A DNA stretch of 60,256 bases from Geodermatophilus africanus (GTDB lineage Bacteria; Actinomycetota; Actinomycetes; Mycobacteriales; Geodermatophilaceae): NCBI RefSeq assembly GCF_900107105.1, contig NZ_FNOT01000020.1, positions 1 to 60,256 of the forward strand. The letters are read 5' to 3'. How positions within the stretch are numbered: the stretch's first letter is position 1; every line of letters starts with the position of its first letter. The notes under the pieces are model-generated. The model searched no databases and had not been told where the DNA came from. It worked only from the letters and a program-made list of their open reading frames with translations. The position numbers were made by a program, and so were the translations under genes. This document shows positions 16,936-24,832 of the stretch, one piece after another.

Positions 16936-17116
16936 CGTACAGGGCGTGTCCGTCGAGGAGTTGCTCGCTGACCGTGGCGAACAGGGCCTGATCGCCGGTG
17001 AACGGCACCCAGAACGTGCAGGCTGCCAGGAGGAGCGCGACCCAAGCCGGGACCGTCAACGCCAGGCCGCTGAGCCGGGGAGGACGCCCGGTGCGGACCG
17101 TCTCTGACCTGCGCAC
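16936..17116 (-). pseudogene. Truncated N-terminus of a GT-C membrane glycosyltransferase
   Basis: Read from ATG 17116 the sequence gives a short basic leader, a hydrophobic helix (VPAWVALLLAACTFWVPF) and FTGDQALFATVSEQLLDGHALY, the start of ArnT/PMT-like GT39 membrane transferases, where the acidic loop follows the first helix. The similarity stops at about 16936, a dozen bases from the PP2C stop, and the frame then runs through the PP2C tail. The rest of the gene is missing, so this is a deletion relic at a recombination junction. Confidence 0.6.
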
Positions 17117-17175
17117 CGGCGGAGACTGTCACTGCTCCGGGACGCCCACCACTCGGCCCAGCTCACTGCCGTGAG

Positions 17176-17560
17176 CCGAACGACGGCCGAGCCATCAGCA
17201 CGTTCATCCGGCAGGCCCTCACTGGCCGGCCCCTGCCCGCTGGCGACGGTAACCAGACGCGGTCGGTCTGCTACGTCGACGACCTGGTCGAAGGTGTGTC
17301 AGCTGACGCGCTCCGACGACCCCGGTCCGATCAGCATCGGCATTCCGGTGGAGATGTCGGTGCTCGATCTTGCGCGCCAGTGCTAGAGGTGACCGGGTCG
17401 TCGTCCTCGACCAAGTCCATCCCACGTCCGCAGGACGACCCGCACGTGCGACAGCCCGACGTCGCGCTGGCCCGCAAGGTCCTCGGGTGGAAGCCCGACG
17501 GGAACATCGCCGACGGGCCGGCTCGAACGGTGGAGTGGTTCGCGAGCGGGCTCCAACCGG
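17176..17560 (+). pseudogene. Decayed C-terminus of an SDR (UDP-glucuronate decarboxylase/4,6-dehydratase type), copy A
   Basis: Three overlapping frames must be joined to read it: DGRAISTFIRQALTGRPLP..TRSVCYVDDLVEGV (17184-17300), then DDPGPISIGIPVEMSVLDLA (17318-17378), then LEVTGSSSS..RPQDDPHVRQPDVALARKVLGW..RTVEWF (17384-17545). This order and these motifs are the C-terminal third of UXS/RfbB-type SDR proteins. At least two frameshifts are present and the N-terminal two thirds are gone. It ends about 60 bp before the wzm start. A second, differently broken copy lies beyond wzt at 20055-20392. Confidence 0.75.
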
Positions 17561-17606
17561 TGGCGTTCGAGTGCGCGACCACAGGTCAGTGGCCGCTTCA
17601 CGGGTC

Positions 17607-18455
17607 ATGATGGCTGCCGTGCAACCGGCGGGGCTGACAGAGAGATGGACGGAGAACACCGTCACGGGCGTGTCCCGTGGACGACCCTGGACTGCGTTGT
17701 GGCAAGCCCGTGAGCTGATCGGCTACTTAGCCCTGCGAGATCTGCGCTTGCGCTATCGCCAAGCGGTCCTGGGCGTGATTTGGGTGCTGGCACAGCCGAT
17801 CGCCAGCGTCGCGATCTTCACGGTCGTCTTCAGTCGCCTGGCGGGTGTCGGGAGCGAGGGGGTGCCCTATCCCCTCTTCGCGCTCGTCGGCATGGTGACG
17901 TGGACCTACTTCTCCGGCACCGTTGCCTCGGCCAGTACCGTGTTGGTCAACAACGCGAGCCTTGTCACGAAGGTCTACTTCCCACGGATGGCTGCCCCGG
18001 CCGCATCCCTCCTCCCGCCAGGGATCGACCTCGTCATGTCGTTGGTCCTCGTCGGTGCGTTGGCCGCATGGTTCGGGGTTTTCTCGGGAGTTCGTCTCCT
18101 CGCGGCCCCATTCTGGTTGCTTCTCTTGCTCGTCTCGGCCTTCGGTGTCTCGTTGTGGTTGGCGGCGCTCAACGTCCGCTACAGAGACATCCAGCACGCG
18201 GTCGCGCCAGTCCTCCAGTTGTGGCTCTTCGCCAGCCCGGTTGCGTATCCGGCGACCCTCCTGAGCGGCTGGAAGGAATTGGTCTACGCAGTGAACCCGA
18301 TGGTCGGCGTCATCGGCCTGGGACGCTGGGCGCTGCTCGGGACGCCGTGGCCCGGGTGGTCGCTGATGGTCTCCGCCGGGTCGGCCGCTCTCGTCCTGAT
18401 CTCCGGGCTCGTCTACTTCAGCCGCGCCCAGCGATCCTTCGCCGATGTGATCTGA
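17607..18455 (+). CDS. wzm: ABC-2 type polysaccharide export permease (Wzm)
   Basis: A 282-residue inner-membrane permease with six hydrophobic helices and the family start ELIGYLALRDLRLRYRQAVLG, WVLAQPIASVAIFTVVFS. The amphipathic N-terminus and LNVRYRDIQHAVAPVLQLW before the last helices are typical of TagG/Wzm. With Wzt it exports a completed, undecaprenol-linked polysaccharide. ATG 17607 (or 17610) has only a weak ribosome-binding site; the frame is open upstream but there it covers the SDR relic. The stop is one base from the wzt start. Confidence 0.88.
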   Translation: MMAAVQPAGLTERWTENTVTGVSRGRPWTALWQARELIGYLALRDLRLRYRQAVLGVIWVLAQPIASVAIFTVVFSRLAGVGSEGVPYPLFALVGMVTWTYFSGTVASASTVLVNNASLVTKVYFPRMAAPAASLLPPGIDLVMSLVLVGALAAWFGVFSGVRLLAAPFWLLLLLVSAFGVSLWLAALNVRYRDIQHAVAPVLQLWLFASPVAYPATLLSGWKELVYAVNPMVGVIGLGRWALLGTPWPGWSLMVSAGSAALVLISGLVYFSRAQRSFADVI

Positions 18456-18456
18456 C

Positions 18457-19650
18457 GTGGACCGCATCCAGTTCGATCGGGTCAGCAAGCGATATACGCT
18501 CGGCGAGCGCACGAATGCTCGTGAGGCGCTCGTGGCGATGGCGCGGACCCTCATCGGCCGAGGTCCTGGCGCAGCACCTGAACTCTGGTCCCTGCGCGAC
18601 GTGAGTTTCACCGTTGCGGATGGTGAGGCGCTCGGCATCATCGGCCGCAACGGTGCCGGCAAGAGCACCATCCTGAAGGTACTGACCGGCATCACCGCGC
18701 CGACGCGTGGCGTCTCCAGGACGCGCGGCCGAGTTGCGGCGCTCCTCGAGGTCGGTACGGGGTTCCACGAGGAGCTCACCGGCCGCGAGAACATCTACCT
18801 GAACGGTGCGATCCTCGGGATGGCTCGGCGTGACATCGCGCGGGCGTTCGACGCGATCGTCGACTTCTCCGGTGTCGAACGGTTTCTCGACACCCCAGTC
18901 AAGCGGTACTCGAGTGGGATGTACCTCCGCCTCGCCTTCGCGGTGGCCGCCCACCTGGAGCCCGACGTGCTCGTGGTGGACGAGATCCTCGCGGTGGGCG
19001 ACGCGGAGTTCCAGCGCAAGTGCCTCGGCCGCATGGAGCAGGCCGAGAAGGAGGGGCGCACCGTCGTCTTCGTGAGCCACGATCTCGACACCCTTGGCAA
19101 GCTCTGTCGCCGGTCACTGTGGCTCGACGCCGGGCAGATCCGGGCTGAGGGCGATTCGAAGGAGCTGGTCAGGGACTACCTGTCTTCCGGGCTTGCTCCC
19201 GTAGGGGTCGGATACGCGGTGGTGCGGGGCGGTCCCGTCACCGTCAAAGGCGTCCGGGTGCTCGGAGCGAGGGGGCCCTCCGGACAGGCGATGATGCGCG
19301 AGGACTCACTCAGCATCGAAGTCGACTTCTCCCTGGCCGAGCTGGTCCCAGGTATGGACATCGCCCTTTACGTCAGCACGAGCCAGGGCGTCCGGGTCAT
19401 TGACCAAGCGGTCAGTGACAGGGAGCCGGCGCGGCTGGAGGCAGGCGAGTACACGGCCCAATTGAACCTGCCACCGGTCCTCAACGTCGGAGACTTCGTC
19501 GTCGGGGTCTGGTTCGGCACCGCACACACGGAGTTCCTCGACGAACCTGCGGCAGCCACCTTCACGCTCCACGGGAACGACCGGGGCCGACCCGACCGCG
19601 TCCTCGTCTACGAACACCCCGTTGTCGTGCGACCGCTCAGTCCGGCGTGA
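18457..19650 (+). CDS. wzt: Polysaccharide ABC transporter ATP-binding subunit with Wzt-type C-terminal domain
   Basis: A 397-residue protein. The nucleotide-binding domain (residues ~1-245) has Walker A GRNGAGKST, signature RYSSGMYLRLAFA, Walker B VLVVDEILAVGD and the switch VFVSHDLDTL. The remainder (about 250-397) is a beta-rich domain (LNLPPVLNVGDFVVGVWFG) like the C-terminal domain of E. coli O9a Wzt, which recognises the capped end of the chain. The GTG start is 1 nt after the wzm stop. The next gene outward encodes a GT2-methyltransferase fusion, a good candidate for making such a cap. Confidence 0.88.
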   Translation: MDRIQFDRVSKRYTLGERTNAREALVAMARTLIGRGPGAAPELWSLRDVSFTVADGEALGIIGRNGAGKSTILKVLTGITAPTRGVSRTRGRVAALLEVGTGFHEELTGRENIYLNGAILGMARRDIARAFDAIVDFSGVERFLDTPVKRYSSGMYLRLAFAVAAHLEPDVLVVDEILAVGDAEFQRKCLGRMEQAEKEGRTVVFVSHDLDTLGKLCRRSLWLDAGQIRAEGDSKELVRDYLSSGLAPVGVGYAVVRGGPVTVKGVRVLGARGPSGQAMMREDSLSIEVDFSLAELVPGMDIALYVSTSQGVRVIDQAVSDREPARLEAGEYTAQLNLPPVLNVGDFVVGVWFGTAHTEFLDEPAAATFTLHGNDRGRPDRVLVYEHPVVVRPLSPA

Positions 19651-19798
19651 GTGGAGGAGAGGAGGGTCGAGACGCCCGGGCGGTGACGAACATCGGGGAT
19701 TGAGGCATCGTGCGAAGCCTGTCAGCGCGGCATTCATCGTGGCCATGCCCTGACGGCACGCTGCCGACGCCCGGTCACCGTCGGCACGGGCGCTCGCC

Positions 19799-20012
19799 GA
19801 TGAGCAGCTCAAGGCCGAGGTCATGCAGGTGTAGGGGTCACCTCGGCGCCTACGGCGCCTACGGCGCCTACGGCGCGCTAGAGTTGGCGGATCCTGGACC
19901 GGGGAGGGCGGCCTTCCGGTCGCCCGCTGCGTGGTGGAGCGGCTTATGCGGCATCTTGGGCTGACTGGCGCGGTCCAGGATAAGGCGAAGCGAACCTCCG
20001 TGCGTATCACTC
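19799..20012 (+). pseudogene. Relic of an IS3-family OrfB transposase (N-terminal part)
   Basis: DEQLKAEVMQV, then a stop, HLGAYGA and finally PVARCVVERLMRHLGLTGAV followed by a basic KAKRTSV match, in order, the helix-turn-helix and start of the IS3 OrfB protein (usual pattern FGVYGARKVW..VARCTVERLMR). Frames shift between the pieces. The catalytic core is absent; a C-terminal IS3 piece is found separately at 24510-24790. Confidence 0.6.
19845..19876 (+). repeat. Short tandem repeat GGCGCCTAC, three copies plus a partial
   Basis: GGCGCCTAC occurs at 19845-19853, 19854-19862 and 19863-19871, then GGCGC. In frame it codes GAY repeats and lies exactly where the IS3 OrfB relic has its AYGA motif, so it probably arose by slippage after the gene lost function. 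Confidence 0.85.
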
Positions 20013-20054
20013 ACGCGGAGCGGTGGAGCTAGACAATCCCGACGTTCGTAGGTC

Positions 20055-20392
20055 AGCCCTCGCCCGGGAGCCAGTCACCGTGGTTGGGAGGGCCGCCGGA
20101 CGCACTCAGGTTCTCATCTCGACGACCGTGACAGGTGCGTCGTCGGGCTGCTCAGATTGGACCAGGGGGCCGACCAACTCAAGAGCTCGGGCGGAGATGG
20201 CGGTGCTCGACCCGGCGCAGCGGGTCCTCGACGTCACGGGCTCGTCGCCCCGATCTCGTTGATTGAGCGGCCGCAGGACGATCCCCGTTCTTCAAGGCCA
20301 CACCACCTCGGTCCGGCAGGATGCTCGGCGGGGCCGGAGGTGCCCGTGGGAGGGCCTCCGCGGCACCATCGCGTGATTCCGACGGCTGCCGC
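20055..20392 (+). pseudogene. Decayed C-terminus of the same SDR type, copy B
   Basis: Pieces in order are ALAREPVTVVG, AEMAVLDPAQRVLDVTGSSP (20194-20253), then in another frame SLIERPQDDP, and in a third EGLRGTIA, a TGA where Trp is expected, FRRL (about 20360-20398). These are the C-terminal landmarks of UXS/RfbB-type SDRs, also seen in copy A at 17176. Different mutations broke the two copies. Together they flank the wzm-wzt pair and the IS3 relic. Confidence 0.6.
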
Positions 20393-20410
20393 CCGTCAGC
20401 CGAAGCGGGG

Positions 20411-22075
20411 TCAGACCACCGGCATCGGGTTCACGGGCAATTTCTGGGCGCGGGCCGTGACGACGACGGGGTAGGCCACGTCCCGCGGGATGAGCCCGCG
20501 CACGTCGACCTCCTCGATGGCCAGACCCTGGAGGAAGGTTGTTGCGGCATACACGTTGCCGTGGCTCTCCACGTTGACCAACTCGGAGCTGAAGACCTCG
20601 CCGAGGAGCCGCTGGACCGCCGCTGGTGTGAGCGACCAATACCACTGGTCGCTCCATTCTCCGCGGTCGATCTGACTGATCCCGGGGACGGTGAGGAGCA
20701 AGACGCCTCCTGGTCGCAGCGCGCCGTGGAGCTGTCGTACAGCGGCGTACATGTCCCACACCAGGTGGAGTGTCTGCGTCAGGATGATGCAGTCGAACGC
20801 GTCTGCAGGGAGGACTCCAGCCTCACCAATGTCCCCGACGATGGTCGCGTCCGGGTTGCCTGCGTGCACGTGCAGCACGTCCTGCACTGCGATGCGATCC
20901 CCCCCGTACCGGCGTGAGTACGCATCGTCCCCGACCTCGAGGACGCGACCCGCGACGTCCTCCGCGTTGGTCTGGAGAAAGTGCTCGACGTAGAAGCGAT
21001 CGACCGGGGTCCCGCGATTCCAACCGAAGTCCATGCTAATGGGCTGCGGCCGGTCGAGGTCACCTAGTCGGACGCGGCCTCGCGGCCGCCTCCCGAGGGC
21101 AGGTACGCGACGAGCGAGGATGTCATGCGCCCACCGAGGGAGGCGCTCCACCACGCGGCGGCTCGTCGACCGCGCCACCGCTCGTGCGAACCAGGCAGGT
21201 GCGAGCCGGGCAGCTGTCAGTGCGGCCGGTAGTCGTCCGGAGCCGTCTGCCCGGTCGAGCAGCTCTCGGGCATACCAGGCGCGCCAGTTGGCTCGTCCTT
21301 CACGCCATGCGTGGTGGAGCTCTGAGGCCTCCTCGGGGCGAGGGCGGTGTCGCGAGTGCACCCGTAGGGCAGTCGTGAGCATGGCTGGCGCATGGTCGGA
21401 CATGTTGGAGCCATGCCAGCGGTACAGGGCAGTCTCCACCGGGTGCGAGGCGATGGGGCACGCTTCAACGAGCCGGAGGTAGACGTCGTAGTCCTCGCAT
21501 CTGGGGAGCTTCTCGTCGAACCCGCCGGCGACCAGCAGTCGGTCTCGCCGATACAACGCAGTGGCGTGCATGGCGACGGCATTGCCGCGTAGCAGGGTCG
21601 AACGCGGATTGTGACCGGCAGGGATGTAGACGCGACCGCCCATGGGGCTCACATCGGCGTATATGCGTCGGTGTGCTCCGTAGACGAGAGCCGCTTCTGG
21701 GTGGTCGATGAAGCACTCGAGCCCGGCGGCGACGGCCACGGGCGTCAGCAGGTCGTCAGCATCGAGGAACAGGACGAAGGACGAGCGAGCGGCACGCAGG
21801 CCGGTGTTGCGAGCCGCTGAGAGCCCCTGGTTGTCCTGACGGATGAAGATAGTCCCCGACCACTGTGCGACGACCGACGCAGGGTCGTCGGTGGACCCGT
21901 CATCGACGACGATCACCTCGTCGGCCGGTCTCGTCTGTGCCGCCACGCTGGCCAGGGCGGCTCCCAGGAAGCGAGCATGCTGGTAGGTCGTCACGACGAC
22001 CGAGACTGTGACGGGCTCTGGCAACCGCTCCTCCTCGAGGTCACGTGCGAGACGACGGCATCGTCTCGCCACCAC
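20411..22075 (-). CDS. Fusion of GT2 glycosyltransferase and class I methyltransferase
   Basis: A 554-residue two-domain protein. Residues ~20-250 form a GT-A domain: VSVVVTTYQHARFLGAALAS, VIVVDDGSTDD, LDADDLL (metal site) and EKLPRCEDYDVYLRL. After a linker the C-terminal ~220 residues form a SAM-dependent methyltransferase-like domain with GRVLEVGDDAYSRRYGG, ADAFDCIILTQTLHLVWD and RPGGVLLLTVPGIS. It could add a last sugar and methylate it, terminating the chain that Wzt recognises (inference). The start (GTG 22075) is uncertain; the conserved part begins about 22 codons in. It is convergent with the wzm-wzt side. Confidence 0.8.
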   Translation of the reverse strand: MVARRCRRLARDLEEERLPEPVTVSVVVTTYQHARFLGAALASVAAQTRPADEVIVVDDGSTDDPASVVAQWSGTIFIRQDNQGLSAARNTGLRAARSSFVLFLDADDLLTPVAVAAGLECFIDHPEAALVYGAHRRIYADVSPMGGRVYIPAGHNPRSTLLRGNAVAMHATALYRRDRLLVAGGFDEKLPRCEDYDVYLRLVEACPIASHPVETALYRWHGSNMSDHAPAMLTTALRVHSRHRPRPEEASELHHAWREGRANWRAWYARELLDRADGSGRLPAALTAARLAPAWFARAVARSTSRRVVERLPRWAHDILARRVPALGRRPRGRVRLGDLDRPQPISMDFGWNRGTPVDRFYVEHFLQTNAEDVAGRVLEVGDDAYSRRYGGDRIAVQDVLHVHAGNPDATIVGDIGEAGVLPADAFDCIILTQTLHLVWDMYAAVRQLHGALRPGGVLLLTVPGISQIDRGEWSDQWYWSLTPAAVQRLLGEVFSSELVNVESHGNVYAATTFLQGLAIEEVDVRGLIPRDVAYPVVVTARAQKLPVNPMPVV

Positions 22076-22423
22076 GGGATGGATGCCCCGCTTCCACGAT
22101 CAGTTGCTGTCGCGGGCGCGGCCTGCACCATGCGGGCTCACGGACGGGGCAGCGCCAGGACCGTCTCCATCACATGCCGACCGACTGCATCAATCATCGC
22201 GATGTCGTGGACGGCCATGCCCCGTACCTCACCGAATCCGCCGCGGTCATGGCCGCGCCCTGTCGCCCATAGGCTGGACGTTAACAAGGGGGCGCCGGCC
22301 GGAGGAGCGTCGAGTCGGGGATGATCATCCACCGAGGGAGTGAGCCCCGTGCCTGTGCGCGGTCCGACGCGCGGTCAGTAGCGTCCGGGCGTGTCCGCCG
22401 ACTCGGGCACTTGGTCGTCTCAG
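22076..22423. other. Intergenic stretch upstream of the GT2-methyltransferase gene
   Basis: No confident gene is seen. A 64-residue minus-strand frame (22138-22332) ends in VHDIAMIDAVGRHVMETVLALPRP and is not recognised; it may be a relic or a chance frame. The promoter of the minus-strand fusion gene should lie here. The insertion sequence begins at about 22424. Confidence 0.3.
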
Positions 22424-23950
22424 TCTCAGCTCGGCTTTAACTTCAGGCGGCGGTCTTGTGGATGGCCGGGTGGCGTGGAGATGGTCCTCGTCGGGTGCCT
22501 TTGGGTCGTCCGGGTGAGCGTCCGCAGGGTTTCGGAGGACTGGCCGGGGTGCCCAGCCGCGGCAGCAGTTGGCTGAATCCACGGCGGATCCGAGCGGGGG
22601 TCAGGCGGGAGGTCGGCAGGCGGCGTTCCCAGGGCAGCCGGGTGTCGGTGGTGACCGGACGGGCCAGTCGCAGCTGGGCGTAGGCGGCCAGCACTAGCCA
22701 GGTCCAGCGGTCGGCCTGCTGTGGGGTGCGCACCCGCGGAGTCGTCCAGCGCAGCGCCTGCTTGCAGAAGCGGAAGGTGTGCTCCAAGTCGAACCGGCGG
22801 ATGTAGGCCCGCCAGCAGAGGCCCAGGTCCGGGGTGCCGGGACCGGCCCACCACAACCACAAGGTCTTGACGGCCCGACCGCGGGGCCCGGGCAGATGCT
22901 CGACCTGCACCCGGATCACCGTGCCCGCCACGATCGGCGGCGCGGGGCAGTCGGTCCAGCGGCCGCGGCCGGCCAGCTTGGGATGCAGCCCCGCCCAGGC
23001 GGTCACGGCCACCCGGCCGTACTGATCATCGTCGACCTGCAGGGTCTGCTGCGGGGTCGGCCAGCTGGCCGGATCGGCGCAGCAGAATCGGGCGCCGTGC
23101 CGGCGCGGCCGACCCATCTGACCCGGTGCCCGGGCCGCCGGGTCGGTGTAGAAGACCCGGTCGGCGCGGATGCGGACCAGCACCGCCACCGGAACATCGG
23201 CCAGGTCCACGGTGAGCGCGATCGGGTCGTAGCCGGCGTCGAAGACGAACAGCGGCATCGGCTCGAGCGGGCCCAGCCGGCCGGTCAGGGTGCGGATCTG
23301 GGTGGCAGTGGCCAGCCCGAGATCCTCGCCCGGCACCAGCCTGCGGACGTCGATCGGCGCGGTCCAGGAGTCACGGTCGAGGTTGAGCTGGGCGATCCAG
23401 GAATAGCACCAGCCGGCCACGATCGGCTGACCGGCCGAGTGCCGGGTCGGCGAGTAGTAGAACCCCCGCCCCGGCGAGCACTCGGCATCGCAGCGCGCCC
23501 AAGTGCTGGCATCCACCGCGAACACCGGCGCCCCATCACCGTCCCGGTGGGCAACGAGCAGCTCGGCCAACCGCTCGGTGTCGACCTCGCCGGCGGCCAG
23601 CGCGGCATACACGCTGCCCCAGCCGCGCCGGTGGGTCGGGACCAGGCTCAGATGCGGCAGCGACGGCACCGCCTCGGCTACCAGCAGCGCGTCGACCAGC
23701 TCGAACAACGCATCTCGGCGCCGGCCCAGACATCGGTACAGCCCGTCGCGGAAGTCCTGCAGCTGCTGCAGGCCCGCGGTGATCAGGCTCTGGTCAACCC
23801 CATCGGTCAGCGTCAGACTGTCCATCACGGCCACCGCCGTCGCCTCGAAGCCTCGCAACTCCGAAGCATCCAGCGGTGGCCGCCCTCATGCCAGCTCCTG
23901 AATCCCAGCTCGGTGATCAGACACGGCTGGGGTTAAAAGGCGAGCTCAGA
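22424..23950 (-). mobile_element. Insertion sequence of IS701/NF041680 type
   Basis: About 1.53 kb with one transposase gene. The left end TCTCAGCTCGGCTTTAAC (22424-22441) and the inverted right end GGTTAAAAGGCGAGCTCAGA (23931-23950) match over about 18 positions with three differences. No clear target duplication could be read next to these ends. The single gene fills almost the whole element and is intact. Confidence 0.75.
22443..23858 (-). CDS. DDE transposase, IS701/NF041680-like family
   Basis: A 471-residue intact transposase. RNase-H-fold acidic residues are suggested by VFAVDASTWARCD (about 108-120), LFVFDAGYDPIALT (about 200) and the C-terminal FDLEHTFRFCKQALRW (about 355-370), which resembles the IS4/IS701 E-containing signature. 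The N-terminal domain contains LYRCLGRRRDALFELVDALL. The gene fills the element and reads opposite to the IS5/IS3 debris beside it. It should be able to mobilise its own ends. Confidence 0.8.
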   Translation of the reverse strand: MRGFEATAVAVMDSLTLTDGVDQSLITAGLQQLQDFRDGLYRCLGRRRDALFELVDALLVAEAVPSLPHLSLVPTHRRGWGSVYAALAAGEVDTERLAELLVAHRDGDGAPVFAVDASTWARCDAECSPGRGFYYSPTRHSAGQPIVAGWCYSWIAQLNLDRDSWTAPIDVRRLVPGEDLGLATATQIRTLTGRLGPLEPMPLFVFDAGYDPIALTVDLADVPVAVLVRIRADRVFYTDPAARAPGQMGRPRRHGARFCCADPASWPTPQQTLQVDDDQYGRVAVTAWAGLHPKLAGRGRWTDCPAPPIVAGTVIRVQVEHLPGPRGRAVKTLWLWWAGPGTPDLGLCWRAYIRRFDLEHTFRFCKQALRWTTPRVRTPQQADRWTWLVLAAYAQLRLARPVTTDTRLPWERRLPTSRLTPARIRRGFSQLLPRLGTPASPPKPCGRSPGRPKGTRRGPSPRHPAIHKTAA

Positions 23951-24002
23951 AGGTGTTGAGTAAGGGGGCTGACAGCAGCCCGGCGATGGGTGAGGCTGGG
24001 AT

Positions 24003-24445
24003 ATGGGCGCTTCCCCGGCCTATCCCTCGGACCTAACCGACGAGCCGTGGGCGCTGATCGAGCCGTTGGTCCCGGTGCTCAGCACCCGCGGCAAGGGCAC
24101 CCGTGGCGGGCGCCCGCCTAAGTACCCGCGCCGCCGGGTCGTCGAGGCGATCTTGTACGTGACCCGGACCGGCTGCTCGTGGCGGCAGTTGCCGCACGAC
24201 TTCCCGCCCTGGGAGACGGTGTTCTTCTACTTCCAGCGATGGGCCGCCGACGGGACCACCGACCGCATCCACGACGCGCTGCGGGCTGCGGCCCGCGATG
24301 CGCCGGGCGCGATCCGGCCGCCTCGGCCGGCGCGCTGGACTCCCAGACCGTGCCCGGCGCCTCCACCGTCGGCAAGGGCTCCCGCGGCTGGGACGCCGGC
24401 AAGAAGGTCAACGGCCGCAAGCGGCACCTAGTGCTCCGTAGCTGA
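24003..24445 (+). pseudogene. IS5-family transposase, truncated and frameshifted
   Basis: ATG 24003 opens with YPSDLTDEPWALIEPLVP, RGGRPPKYPRRRVVEAILYV and GCSWRQLPHDFPPWETVFFYF, the N-terminal domain of IS5 transposases. Near 24300 the reading shifts frame to GRDPAASAGALDSQTV and DAGKKVNGRKRHLVLRS, then stops at 24445. IS5 elements can use a programmed frameshift, so the shift alone is not damage, but the second half with the rest of the DDE core is missing. The break abuts an IS3 remnant. Confidence 0.75.
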
Positions 24446-24509
24446 CGTTGGGACTGCCCTCAGTTCGGTTGACTCCTTGCCTGGAGGCTGCGGCCTCGCT
24501 GAAGGATCA

Positions 24510-24790
24510 ACGCCTTCGTCCGGGCATTGGCCAACCACGGCCTGGTCGGCTCGATGGGTCGGGTCGGGGCCTGCGGGGACAACGCGGCAATGAAGTCCTT
24601 CTTCGTCCTGCTGCAGAAGAACGTCCTGGACCGGCAGCGCTGAGCCACCGGATAAGAGTTCCGGTTGGCGATTATCACCTGAATCCAGCGCACCTACTAC
24701 CGCCGCCGGCGGCAGCGCCGACTCGGTCGACGCACCCGGTCGAATACGAAGACTCCCCCACGCCGCAGCAGCGGCCTCACCCCTACGGTA
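24510..24790 (+). pseudogene. C-terminal relic of an IS3-family OrfB transposase
   Basis: INAFVRALANHGLVGSMGR then VGACGDNAAMKSFFVLLQKN and VLDRQR, an in-frame TGA, LAIIT, another TGA and IQRTYYRRRRQRRLG follow the end of the rve catalytic domain of IS3 OrfB. Two stop codons interrupt it and the N-terminal part is absent. The following CGAGTCAACCAGACTGGGGG resembles an IS3 terminus. Confidence 0.7.
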
Positions 24791-24832
24791 CGAGTCAACC
24801 AGACTGGGGGCCCTATTGATTCCTCCACAGAT

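Noticed and set aside
19845..19876. Possible regulatory iteron array
   Set aside because: The nine-base copies fall in frame inside an IS3 transposase relic; slippage explains them better.
24003..24445. Sequencing error in the IS5 transposase
   Set aside because: A frameshift is normal in many IS5 elements, and the second half is absent as well, so truncation is real whatever the cause of the shift.
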